Shown here in pieces: positions 17,635 through 24,854 of a stretch of DNA of 64,000 bases. The position numbers and the translations under genes were made by a program. Numbering within the stretch: position 1 is the stretch's first letter; every line of letters begins with the position of its first letter. The notes under the pieces were generated by a model that was not told the origin of the DNA, made no database searches, and saw only the letters and a program-made list of their open reading frames with translations. Origin of the DNA: Alistipes sp. (GTDB taxonomy: Bacteria > Bacteroidota > Bacteroidia > Bacteroidales > Rikenellaceae); contig JAGCMF010000008.1 of assembly GCA_017646625.1 (NCBI GenBank), positions 62,001-126,000 on the forward strand. Reading direction: 5' to 3'.

Positions 17635-17642
17635 TATCTTTG
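17635..17642 (+). promoter_or_regulatory. -7 promoter box of the FtsX/LolE-like operon (TATCTTTG)
   Basis: TATCTTTG lies only 21 bp before the GTG start, so the leader would be very short. Confidence 0.6.
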
Positions 17643-17663
17643 TGAGTTATATCATGTGTAAGT

Positions 17664-18908
17664 GTGAAGACCGAGTTTTACATAGCACGTAGGCTGTCGA
17701 GTCGCCGCGGTGGCGCAAAGGCGGGGGTGATGGAACGTGTGGCAACAATAGCCACCGCCGTGAGCATCGCCGTGATAGTGGTGACGCTATCTGTCGTCGT
17801 GGGCTTCAAGCATAACCTCGCATCACTGATGTCGAGTGCCTCGTCGGACATAGTGCTCACAGCACCCGCAAGCCGTGGCGTGGTGTCGGGAGTGCTCATA
17901 GAACGTAGCACCGAGGTGGAGCAGATAGCCACCTCCGCACCCCACATACGAATAACACCATACACAGCAAAGGAGGGTGTGCTCAAGAGTGAGGATAACA
18001 TCATGGGTGTGATGCTCAAGGGTGTTGACAAGAGTTACGACAGTAGCTTCTACGAGGAGCATATGGTTGAGGGTTGCTTCCCGCGCATAGGCCTCGACCC
18101 ACGACGTAAGGATATAGCCCTATCCCAGCGTGTGGCAGAGAAGATGGAGGTGGGCGTGGGTGACCGCATAGAGATGGTATTCATAGACGATGAGGGTGGC
18201 GTGCTGCGCGACAGGTTTGAGATATCAGGACTATACTGCACAGGCGTAGATATCATAGACCTCGGATATGTATTCACCGACATGCGCAATGTGGCACGCC
18301 TCTACGATGGCTCCGAGAGCATGATTACGGGCTACGAGATGTGGCTCGAGGAGGGTGCCGATGCCCAGATAATCGCCGAGGTGCTGAACGACAAATTTAT
18401 AGACCTTTACCTGCAGGGTGGCCAGGATGTTGAGGCATTCACCATGCAGGATATATACCCCAACATCTTCGGATGGCTCGCCACACACGATGTGACGGCA
18501 CAGGCGGTGGTAGTAATAATGATTATCGTGGCGCTGCTAAACATGACAACCTCGCTGCTCATCATCGTGCTGGAACGTCAGCGCATGATAGGCGAGTTGC
18601 GTGCCATGGGCATGCGCCGAGGTGCTGTGCTCGAGATATTCCTCTTCAGGGCACTCTTCATCTTTGGCCGTGGCGTGGCGTGGGGTGTCGTCGTGGGCGT
18701 GGTGTGCGCAGCCCTGCAGCATATATGGGCCATCGTGCCGCTGCCCGCAGAGGGTTACATCCTCGATGCTGTGCCTGCGGCGATGTGCTGGGGATGGTGG
18801 GCGATGGTGATAATAGGCGTGGTGGTCGTTACGTTACTCTTTATGATGCTGCCCGCAGCCTTCGCAACACGCATATCGCCAGCAAACACAATGAGATATG
18901 AGTCATAG
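17664..18908 (+). CDS. FtsX/LolE-family permease (probable lipoprotein-releasing)
   Basis: 414 aa, GTG start. The only nearby ATG (17654) is in another frame and the promoter lies 21 bp upstream. Topology is that of LolC/LolE: one N-terminal helix (about 24-46), a large periplasmic domain (about 47-265), and three C-terminal helices (about 275-400) carrying the FtsX domain. LolCDE moves lipoproteins from the inner membrane to the periplasmic carrier. No LolD ATPase gene is adjacent, so the partner must be elsewhere. It begins a four-gene + strand run with ubiE/menG. Confidence 0.85.
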   Translation: MKTEFYIARRLSSRRGGAKAGVMERVATIATAVSIAVIVVTLSVVVGFKHNLASLMSSASSDIVLTAPASRGVVSGVLIERSTEVEQIATSAPHIRITPYTAKEGVLKSEDNIMGVMLKGVDKSYDSSFYEEHMVEGCFPRIGLDPRRKDIALSQRVAEKMEVGVGDRIEMVFIDDEGGVLRDRFEISGLYCTGVDIIDLGYVFTDMRNVARLYDGSESMITGYEMWLEEGADAQIIAEVLNDKFIDLYLQGGQDVEAFTMQDIYPNIFGWLATHDVTAQAVVVIMIIVALLNMTTSLLIIVLERQRMIGELRAMGMRRGAVLEIFLFRALFIFGRGVAWGVVVGVVCAALQHIWAIVPLPAEGYILDAVPAAMCWGWWAMVIIGVVVVTLLFMMLPAAFATRISPANTMRYES

Positions 18909-18921
18909 TTAATAACAAGAT

Positions 18922-19641
18922 ATGAAACCTTACAACGAGGAGCAGACAAAGAAGGAGCAGGTGGAGCAGATGTTCGACAACATAGCACCCACCTATGACA
19001 AGCTGAACCACATAATGTCGCTAAACATTGACCGTGTGTGGCGCAGACGTGTCATGCGCATCGTGCGCCGTAGCAAGGCACACAAGATTATGGATGTGGC
19101 AACAGGCACCGGCGACCTCGCAATAGCGATGGCAAAGCGCGTAGATAGAATACAGATTCTCGGTGTGGACCTCTCGGAGGAGATGCTCGCCGTGGCGCGC
19201 GAGAAGGTGCGTAAGCAGGGCCTCGAGGAACGTATAATGCTTGAGAAGGGCGATGCCGAGAACCTTGTGATGGTGGCCGACGAGTCGGTAGATGCCGTGA
19301 CCGTGGCCTTCGGCGTGCGTAACTTCGAGAATATGGAGCAGGGATTGAGAGAGTTATACCGCACAATAAAGCATGGCGGCAAACTCGTGGTACTCGAGTT
19401 CTCGATGCCAAAGAATAGGCTCGTGAGATGGATATATAGGCAGTATGCCCACCGTCTGCTGCCATATGTAGGTGGCATGATATCGAAGGATAGGCGTGCA
19501 TATACCTACCTGCCCGACTCCGTCGAGGAGTTCCCAGCACCCGAGAAGTTTGCACAGATACTCAAGGATGTCGGCTTTACCAAGGTGCGACTACGCCGCC
19601 AGAGTTTCGGCATAGCATACATATACGAGGCAACAAAGTAG
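18922..19641 (+). CDS. ubiE: Demethylmenaquinone methyltransferase (UbiE/MenG)
   Basis: 239 aa. SAM-binding motif I is DVATGTGDLA (about 58-67), with a later GVDLSEEMLA and the UbiE signature AFGVRNFENMEQGL. It methylates demethylmenaquinone in the last step of menaquinone synthesis, which suits an anaerobic Bacteroidales host lacking ubiquinone. It lies 13 bp after the permease and 3 bp before the next gene. Confidence 0.95.
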   Translation: MKPYNEEQTKKEQVEQMFDNIAPTYDKLNHIMSLNIDRVWRRRVMRIVRRSKAHKIMDVATGTGDLAIAMAKRVDRIQILGVDLSEEMLAVAREKVRKQGLEERIMLEKGDAENLVMVADESVDAVTVAFGVRNFENMEQGLRELYRTIKHGGKLVVLEFSMPKNRLVRWIYRQYAHRLLPYVGGMISKDRRAYTYLPDSVEEFPAPEKFAQILKDVGFTKVRLRRQSFGIAYIYEATK

Positions 19642-19644
19642 CAT

Positions 19645-20145
19645 ATGGGAAGAGTGCGTGGCATAGTGATGGTGGCGTGTGCCATTGTCATGCTCTCGAC
19701 GTCGGCAGTGGCACAACACGCCATACTCGTCGAGGGTGTGTCGCGCGTAACGCACCTCTCGACATCGGGCATGAACCTATGGGTGGAGGTCACCCTAAAC
19801 CGCAGTGCTGTGGTCATAAAGAGTGCCGAGGTGGTGGTGATGTCGGAGGGTAGCGAGCTGGTGACAATATCTCTGCGCGACAAGGTTGTGGCACGGGGGC
19901 ATAGGCGTAGCGAGGTGCTCATACCCCTACGCTTCAAGGCGCGGAGTAGCCTTGTGCTAAATAGTCTGCTGCGCCGCATAGCCGAGGGCGACACCGAGGG
20001 CTTGACACTCTCGTACAACATAAGGGCTGGTGGCAGACTCTTCAAGAGATGCTTCGCAGAGGAGGGTGTAGCCATGACACAGATGCTCGACATGCTGGGC
20101 ATAACAGGCGAGATGATAGAGGAGTTACAACAATATATAGAGTAA
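19645..20145 (+). CDS. Secreted protein of unknown function
   Basis: 166 aa. A signal peptide spans about residues 1-24 (cleavage after SAVAQ). The mature part looks all-beta (alternating hydrophobic strands such as MNLWVEVTLN and ELVTISL) and ends in a short helix. I do not recognise a family. It is 3 bp after ubiE and overlaps the next start (taATG), so the two secreted proteins are probably translated together. Confidence 0.7.
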   Translation: MGRVRGIVMVACAIVMLSTSAVAQHAILVEGVSRVTHLSTSGMNLWVEVTLNRSAVVIKSAEVVVMSEGSELVTISLRDKVVARGHRRSEVLIPLRFKARSSLVLNSLLRRIAEGDTEGLTLSYNIRAGGRLFKRCFAEEGVAMTQMLDMLGITGEMIEELQQYIE

Positions 20146-20687
20146 TGATTATGAGAAAGATAGCAGTTATTATAGTCATGCTGATGACCTCGGCGCTATA
20201 TGTCGGTGTCGAGGCGCAGAGCATAGATGAGGTTATTGATGGGTTGGCACAGCGTAACATCGACGGTGTGCATGTGAGGGTGCTTGAGGATGCCTCGGCA
20301 CGTGAGGCTGTGGAGGCTGTGGAGGCGCAGCGACGTATAACACAGGTTAGTGGCTTCAGGGTGGTGATATTCTCCGACAATGGCCAGTATGCCGGTGACA
20401 ATGCGCAGATGGTGCTCAAGGAGTTTGAGGAGGCCTTTCCGCACATAAACGCCTACCTCGTATATGAGAGCCCCTACTTCAAGATATCGGTGGGCGACTG
20501 CCTATCTATGGAGGAGGCACAGATGCTCATGGCACAACTCGTGGGCAAGTATCCAAAGGCCTTTCCCAAGCGTGAGGATATAAAACTCGACGACCTGCGT
20601 GGTGCTCGTCGCCAGGGTGTAGTACCCCGAGATACACTCTCTACATCTGGCGTAATACCCCAAGTGACCAAAATGTCGAAGATTTAG
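20145..20687 (+). CDS. Secreted SPOR-like domain protein
   Basis: 180 aa from the ATG at 20145, which overlaps the upstream stop; the ATG at 20151 (MRKIAV) is an alternative. A signal peptide ends near VEAQ. Residues about 63-145 look like a SPOR fold: a strand GFRVVIFSDN, a helix with DNAQMVLKEF, a strand YFKISVGDCLS and a helix MEEAQMLMAQL. SPOR domains bind denuded glycan strands of peptidoglycan at division sites. Frames starting further upstream overlap the previous gene and are not likely. Confidence 0.72.
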   Translation: MIMRKIAVIIVMLMTSALYVGVEAQSIDEVIDGLAQRNIDGVHVRVLEDASAREAVEAVEAQRRITQVSGFRVVIFSDNGQYAGDNAQMVLKEFEEAFPHINAYLVYESPYFKISVGDCLSMEEAQMLMAQLVGKYPKAFPKREDIKLDDLRGARRQGVVPRDTLSTSGVIPQVTKMSKI

Positions 20688-20720
20688 GACAAAAAGTGTT
20701 GTACAATAAATTTTATTTCA

Positions 20721-20728
20721 TAACTTTG
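20721..20728 (+). promoter_or_regulatory. -7 promoter box of the Cys-rich lipoprotein (TAACTTTG)
   Basis: TAACTTTG lies 30 bp before the start at 20759, in an otherwise A/T-rich leader. It matches TAnnTTTG. Confidence 0.6.
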
Positions 20729-20758
20729 TCAAGTCTAAAATAATAAAACTTTATAGCT

Positions 20759-21052
20759 ATGAAGAAGATCTTTACTTTGGCAGTATTGTTCGCTGCCGTT
20801 GCAATGGTTGCTTGCGGTGGCGAGCAGAAGAAGGCACAGGACGAGGCACAGGAGGCTGCTGCTGTTGAGTGCACAGGCGAGTGCGCAGGTGAGTGCACTG
20901 AGGAGTGCTGCGCAGAGTGCACAGCAGAGTGCGCTGGCGAGTGCACAGGTGAGTGCGCCGAGGGTTGCAAGGAGGAGTGCTGCGGTGAGTGCGCTGGTGA
21001 GTGCACAGAGGAGGCTCCAGCATGTGAGTGTGGCGAGTGCGCTGCAGAGTAA
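20759..21052 (+). CDS. Small lipoprotein with Cys-Glu repeat domain
   Basis: 97 aa. A lipoprotein signal peptide ends at Cys19 (lipobox VACG). After a short Lys/Gln/Glu linker, residues about 37-95 are built almost only of Glu-Cys-x-x steps (ECTGECAGECTEECC and variants) with 17 further cysteines and many Glu, and no basic residue but one Lys. It is a single-gene unit with its own promoter and a strong terminator. The composition suggests metal binding or a redox-sensitive envelope protein, but no known family is recognised. The antisense frames are mirror images of the low-complexity DNA. Confidence 0.8.
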   Translation: MKKIFTLAVLFAAVAMVACGGEQKKAQDEAQEAAAVECTGECAGECTEECCAECTAECAGECTGECAEGCKEECCGECAGECTEEAPACECGECAAE

Positions 21053-21093
21053 CGAGGCAGAATAAAAAGTTTTTTATTCAAACTCCATGTAAT

Positions 21094-21129
21094 GGGGATG
21101 GCTATTATTTTAGCCGTCCCCTCTTTTTT
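21094..21129 (+). terminator. Rho-independent terminator of the Cys-rich lipoprotein gene
   Basis: An 11-bp stem, GGGGATGGCTA (21094-21104) with TAGCCGTCCCC (21111-21121), one G-T pair, 6-nt loop, then CTCTTTTTT. Confidence 0.92.
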
Positions 21130-21184
21130 GTCTATATAGGTGCAGAAATGTGGCGCGGGGCGTGGAGAATTAAAAAATAAATGC

Positions 21185-21192
21185 TATCTTTG
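21185..21192 (+). promoter_or_regulatory. -7 promoter box of metG (TATCTTTG)
   Basis: TATCTTTG lies 91 bp before the metG start. The rather long leader (21193-21283) contains short complementary stretches (GCTGTGGC, GCCGTAGC), but no known riboswitch or T-box is seen. Confidence 0.55.
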
Positions 21193-21283
21193 TTACGGAT
21201 TATACGCTGTGGCGTAGCATAGCGTGTGCTTACAGCCGTAGCATCAGTTATTTAGAGTTTATTTACTTAAAAATAGAGATCAA

Positions 21284-23326
21284 GTGAGTAAAGAGTATAA
21301 GCGTTATCTTATAACCTCGGCACTGCCATATGCCAACGGTCCTGTACACATCGGACACCTCGCTGGCGTATATGTGCCTTCAGATATATACACACGTTAT
21401 CTGCGCCTAAAGGGCCACGACGTGATATCTGTGTGCGGTAGCGATGAGCATGGCGTGCCTATCACTATAAAGGCCCGCAAGGAGGGTATCACACCACAGC
21501 AGGTGGTAGATAGATACCACGAGATTATCGAGAAGTCGTTCCGTCGCCTCGGCATGTCGTTCGACATATATTCGCGTACATCGTCGCCTACACACCGCGT
21601 AACAGCCTCTGACTTCTTCCGTAAACTATACGACGAGGGTAAGTTCATAGAGCAGACATCTATGCAGTACTACGACGAGGAGGCACAGACATTCCTCGCC
21701 GACCGCTACATCGTGGGTACTTGTCCACGCTGCCAGAACGAGAAGGCATACGGCGACCAGTGCGAGAAGTGCGGCTCGACACTCTCACCCGATGAGCTCA
21801 TAAACCCACGCAGCGCAGTCTCGGGTGCCGTGCCTGTGAAGCGCGAGACTAAACACTGGTATCTGCCTTTAGATAAGTATGAGGGATTCCTCCGCGAATG
21901 GATACTCCAGGGACACCCCGAGTGGAAGGCTAACGTATACGGTCAGTGTAAGAGCTGGCTCGACCTCGGCCTGCAGCCACGTGCCGTGAGCCGTGACCTC
22001 GACTGGGGTATTCCTGTGCCTGTGGAGGGCGCAGAGGGCAAGGTACTTTACGTATGGTTCGATGCACCAATAGGTTATATATCTGCTACAAAGGACCTTA
22101 CACCCGACTGGGAGAAGTATTGGAAGAGTGAGGACACGAAGATGGTGCACTTCATAGGTAAGGATAACATCGTCTTCCACTGCATAGTATTCCCCGCGAT
22201 GCTCAAGGCACACGGCGACTACATACTGCCAGAGAATGTGCCTGCTAATGAGTTCCTAAACCTCGAGGGCGACAAGATATCTACATCGCAGAACTGGGCA
22301 GTATGGCTCCACGAGTACCTCGAGGAGTTCCCAGGCAAGGAGGATGTGTTGCGCTATGTGCTATGCGCAAATGCCCCCGAGACAAAGGATAACGACTTCA
22401 CATGGAAGGACTTCCAGGCACGTAATAACTCGGAGCTCGTAGCCGTGCTCGGCAACTTCATAAACCGCGCCCTTGTGCTCACAAAGAAGTACTACGACGG
22501 CGTGGTGCCCCAGCGTGGCACCCTCACAGAGTATGATGAGGCTACAATAGAGGAGCTACAGAAGATTAAGGCATCGCTGGAGAGAAACATCGAGCACTAC
22601 CACTTCCGTGAGGCTCTTAAGGATGCTATGGCCTATGCTCGTATAGGTAATAAGTATCTTGCCGACACCGAGCCTTGGAAGGTTGTTAAGACCGACCCAG
22701 AACGTGTCAAGACAATCCTCAATATAGCGTTGCAGATAACTGCCAACACAGCCATCGCCATCGAGCCATTCATGCCATTCTCGGCAGAGAAGATTCTCGC
22801 AATGCTCGCTGTAGATAAGTTCTCATGGGAGCAGCTCGGCTCTATGGAGCTCCTCGAGGAGGGACATACAATAGGCGAGGCACAGCTCCTCTTCGAGAAG
22901 ATTGAGGATGACGTGATACAGCAGCAACTCGACAAGCTCGCAGCATCACGCCAGGCGAAGCTCGCAGCAGAGGCAGCACAGAATGTCGCAGAGCAGAAGC
23001 CAGAGGTAACCTTCGACGACTTCCAGAAGATGGATATACGTGTGTCTACAATCCTCGCAGCAGAGAAGGTGGCAAAGACAAAGAAGCTCCTTAAGCTCAC
23101 TATCGACACAGGCATCGACAAGCGCACTATAGTGTCGGGCATCGCGGAGTACTACACCCCAGAGCAGCTCGTAGGTCGTCAGGTGCTCGTGCTCGCAAAC
23201 CTCGCACCCCGCGAGATTAAGGGCATAGAGTCGCGCGGCATGATACTTATGGCCGAAGATGCACTCGGCCGCCTGGTGCTCGTACAGCCCGAGGATAAGA
23301 CAATGTCGGGTGCGATGATTGGTTAA
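21284..23326 (+). CDS. metG: Methionyl-tRNA synthetase with C-terminal tRNA-binding domain
   Basis: 680 aa, GTG start directly before SKEYKRY. HIGH motif H22-H25; the zinc-knuckle cysteines CPRC and CEKC near 146-162; KMSKS counterpart KISTS near 335; anticodon-binding domain about 390-560; and a C-terminal Trbp111/EMAP-like domain (about 575-680). It charges tRNA-Met. Single-gene unit between the lipoprotein terminator and ilvE. Confidence 0.96.
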   Translation: MSKEYKRYLITSALPYANGPVHIGHLAGVYVPSDIYTRYLRLKGHDVISVCGSDEHGVPITIKARKEGITPQQVVDRYHEIIEKSFRRLGMSFDIYSRTSSPTHRVTASDFFRKLYDEGKFIEQTSMQYYDEEAQTFLADRYIVGTCPRCQNEKAYGDQCEKCGSTLSPDELINPRSAVSGAVPVKRETKHWYLPLDKYEGFLREWILQGHPEWKANVYGQCKSWLDLGLQPRAVSRDLDWGIPVPVEGAEGKVLYVWFDAPIGYISATKDLTPDWEKYWKSEDTKMVHFIGKDNIVFHCIVFPAMLKAHGDYILPENVPANEFLNLEGDKISTSQNWAVWLHEYLEEFPGKEDVLRYVLCANAPETKDNDFTWKDFQARNNSELVAVLGNFINRALVLTKKYYDGVVPQRGTLTEYDEATIEELQKIKASLERNIEHYHFREALKDAMAYARIGNKYLADTEPWKVVKTDPERVKTILNIALQITANTAIAIEPFMPFSAEKILAMLAVDKFSWEQLGSMELLEEGHTIGEAQLLFEKIEDDVIQQQLDKLAASRQAKLAAEAAQNVAEQKPEVTFDDFQKMDIRVSTILAAEKVAKTKKLLKLTIDTGIDKRTIVSGIAEYYTPEQLVGRQVLVLANLAPREIKGIESRGMILMAEDALGRLVLVQPEDKTMSGAMIG

Positions 23327-23394
23327 TATGTTGAATATCAGATTATTACATACAATCTAAAGATATACAAACACTTTAAACTTTAACTTTTACT

Positions 23395-24408
23395 ATGGAA
23401 AACATTAAATGGGGAGAGTTGGGTTTTGCTTACTACAAGACCGCTTTCAATGTACGTTACCACTATGCTAATGGCCAGTGGCAGCAGATGGAGGTAACCG
23501 ATGATGAGTACATCAAGATGCACATGTCGGCTGCTTGCTTGCACTACGGTTTGGAGATCTTCGAGGGTCTTAAGGCTTTCCGTGGCGTTGATGGTAAGGT
23601 TCGTTTGTTCCGTCCAGAGGAGAACGCACAGCGTATGATTAACTCTGCTAACCGCCTCTGCTTGCCAGCACCTACTGTTGAGCAGTTCGTTGAGGGTTGC
23701 GTTGAGTGCGTACGTCGTAACATCGACTTCGTTCCTCCTTACGAGACTGGCGCATCTCTCTACTTGCGTCCTACACTCCTCGGTACAAAGCCTTGCTTGG
23801 GCGTACGTGCTGTTGACGAGGCCGACCTCATCATCTTCTGCGCACCTGTAGGTCCTTACTTCAAGGGCGGTATGTCTGCTATCAAGGCTCTCATCATGCG
23901 AGACCAGGACCGTGCTGCTCCACGTGGAACAGGTGACGTGAAGGTTGGTGGTAACTACGCTTCATCTATCTGGTCACTCGAGACAGCTCACACAAAGGGC
24001 TTCTCTAACGTTCTTTACCTCGATGCTGCAACACACTCAAAGGTTGAGGAGTTCGGTGCTGCTAACTTCTTCGGTATCAAGAACAATACATATGTGACTC
24101 CAAAGTCATCTTCAATCCTTCCATCTATCACTAACAAGTCACTCCGCCAGATCGCTGCTGACCTCGGCCTCACTGTTGAGGAGCGCGATATCCCTGTTGA
24201 GGAGCTCTCTACATTCGAGGAGGCAGGTGCTTGCGGTACTGCTGCCGTAATCTCACCTATCGGTGCTCTCTACGACCTCGATAACAATGTGACTTACGAC
24301 TATGGTATGAAGGTTGGTGAGACATGTAAGAAGATGTACGACCATCTCCAGGGCATCCAGTATGGTCGTGTTGAGGATATACACAACTGGAATGTTGTTG
24401 TAGAGTAA
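23395..24408 (+). CDS. ilvE: Branched-chain amino acid aminotransferase
   Basis: 337 aa, fold-type IV PLP aminotransferase of the BCAT type (motifs HYGLEIFEGLKAFR, LYLRPTLLGT, VKVGGNYASS, EEAGACGTAAV). It interconverts Val, Leu and Ile with their keto acids. Codon use shifts to GCT, GTT, CGT and TTG, clearly different from metG before it, which suggests high expression. A near-perfect parS-like 16-mer lies inside the gene at 23916-23931. Its stop abuts a repeat-derived terminator. Confidence 0.95.
   Translation: MENIKWGELGFAYYKTAFNVRYHYANGQWQQMEVTDDEYIKMHMSAACLHYGLEIFEGLKAFRGVDGKVRLFRPEENAQRMINSANRLCLPAPTVEQFVEGCVECVRRNIDFVPPYETGASLYLRPTLLGTKPCLGVRAVDEADLIIFCAPVGPYFKGGMSAIKALIMRDQDRAAPRGTGDVKVGGNYASSIWSLETAHTKGFSNVLYLDAATHSKVEEFGAANFFGIKNNTYVTPKSSSILPSITNKSLRQIAADLGLTVEERDIPVEELSTFEEAGACGTAAVISPIGALYDLDNNVTYDYGMKVGETCKKMYDHLQGIQYGRVEDIHNWNVVVE
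23916..23931. promoter_or_regulatory. parS-like site inside ilvE (one mismatch)
   Basis: TGCTCCACGTGGAACA differs at one base from the parS sequence TGTTCCACGTGGAACA found intact at 24812-24827, 896 bp downstream. The coding sequence here encodes the conserved PRGTG stretch, so chance is possible. Confidence 0.45.
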
Positions 24409-24536
24409 TTTCTTGTGATAAGGGGTCATCTGCGTCACATCCCTAAAAGTAAGATCCCTCGGGCTGTACGTTTTGTACTATCCCGAGGGATCTTCTTTTG
24501 TGATGCAACGCAGCTCCACCACTCTAACAAGAGATT
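24407..24536 (+). repeat. 130-bp variant of the TIR element family, copy after ilvE
   Basis: Begins in the ilvE stop codon with AATTTCTTGTGATAAGGGG, the same left arm as the 128-bp elements at 7483 and 57648, and ends with AACAAGAGATT, close to their right end. The inside is different: a 13-bp perfect stem AAGATCCCTCGGG (24451-24463) and CCCGAGGGATCTT (24482-24494) followed by CTTTT, which is a good terminator for ilvE. Confidence 0.75.
24451..24499 (+). terminator. Rho-independent terminator of ilvE
   Basis: A 13-bp perfect stem with an inner GTAC/GTAC pairing in the loop, then TTCTTTTG. It lies inside the 130-bp repeat element. Confidence 0.85.
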
Positions 24537-24557
24537 CATCTCTTGTTAGAGTGGTGG
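24516..24557. repeat. 20-bp perfect palindrome at the element end
   Basis: CCACCACTCTAACAAGAGAT and its exact reverse complement are separated by 2 bp. The left arm overlaps the right end of the ilvE repeat element; the right arm lies outside it. It could extrude as a cruciform or act as a terminator. Confidence 0.8.
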
Positions 24558-24562
24558 TAATA

Positions 24563-24625
24563 GGGAATTTAGGGAATTTAGGGAATTTAGGGAGTTTAGG
24601 GAAGTTAGGGAAGTTAGGGAGGTTA
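24563..24625. repeat. Tandem 9-bp repeat, left array (GGGAATTTA)
   Basis: Seven 9-bp units starting GGGAATTTA, drifting to GGGAAGTTA and GGGAGGTTA. It faces an inverted array of the same unit at 24704-24786. The reading frames across it (EFR repeats) are artefacts of the period. Confidence 0.9.
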
Positions 24626-24647
24626 GGAGGGGGTACGCGGTGGTAGA

Positions 24648-24687
24648 GGATTGCTCTAATGTAGAGTATAGGATTGCTCTAATGTAG
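24648..24687 (+). repeat. Two direct repeats of AGGATTGCTCTAATGTAG between the 9-bp arrays
   Basis: The 18-mer occurs twice, spaced by a few bases, in the spacer separating the left and right 9-bp arrays. Confidence 0.8.
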
Positions 24688-24703
24688 ATTACCGGCTCTC
24701 TAT

Positions 24704-24786
24704 ATTCCTTAAATTCTTTAAATTCCCTAAATTCCCTAAACTCCCTAGTCTCCCTAAACTCTCTAATCTCCCTAAACTCCCTAACC
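24704..24786. repeat. Tandem 9-bp repeat, right array (TAAATTCCC, inverted)
   Basis: About nine units related to CTAAATTCC, the reverse complement of the left array. Together the arrays form an imperfect inverted repeat with arms of 60-80 bp and a spacer of about 80 bp. Confidence 0.9.
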
Positions 24787-24811
24787 ATTTTGCTACCCTA
24801 CCAAAAAAAAG

Positions 24812-24827
24812 TGTTCCACGTGGAACA
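24812..24827. promoter_or_regulatory. parS centromere site (ParB-binding)
   Basis: TGTTCCACGTGGAACA, a perfect 16-bp palindrome matching the broadly conserved chromosomal parS consensus (TGTTnCACGTGnAACA). The symmetry extends to 26 bp (24807-24832, AAAAGTG to CACTTTT). It lies between the convergent ilvE and mnmG genes. ParB spreads from such sites to load SMC and segregate origins; parS sites cluster near oriC in most bacteria. Confidence 0.85.
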
Positions 24828-24854
24828 CTTTTGTTACTACCCTGCTGGGGCTCG

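Larger units (their letters stand above)
17401..17663. other. Divergent intergenic region dnaB / FtsX-like permease
   Basis: 263 bp holding the two divergent promoters. It also contains GTTGATAA (17529-17536), the same TTATCAAC-type motif seen at 10.95 kb and 43.35 kb. This might be a DnaA-type site controlling dnaB, or chance. Confidence 0.4.

Noticed and set aside
21193-21283. Riboswitch or T-box before metG
   Set aside because: Some short complementary stretches, but no SAM-riboswitch or T-box core motif.
24563-24786. Possible CRISPR array
   Set aside because: Units are 9 bp with no spacers, and no cas genes are present.
24807-24832. Palindrome read as a terminator of mnmG
   Set aside because: The palindrome has no loop and its core matches parS exactly; a terminator role is possible but secondary.
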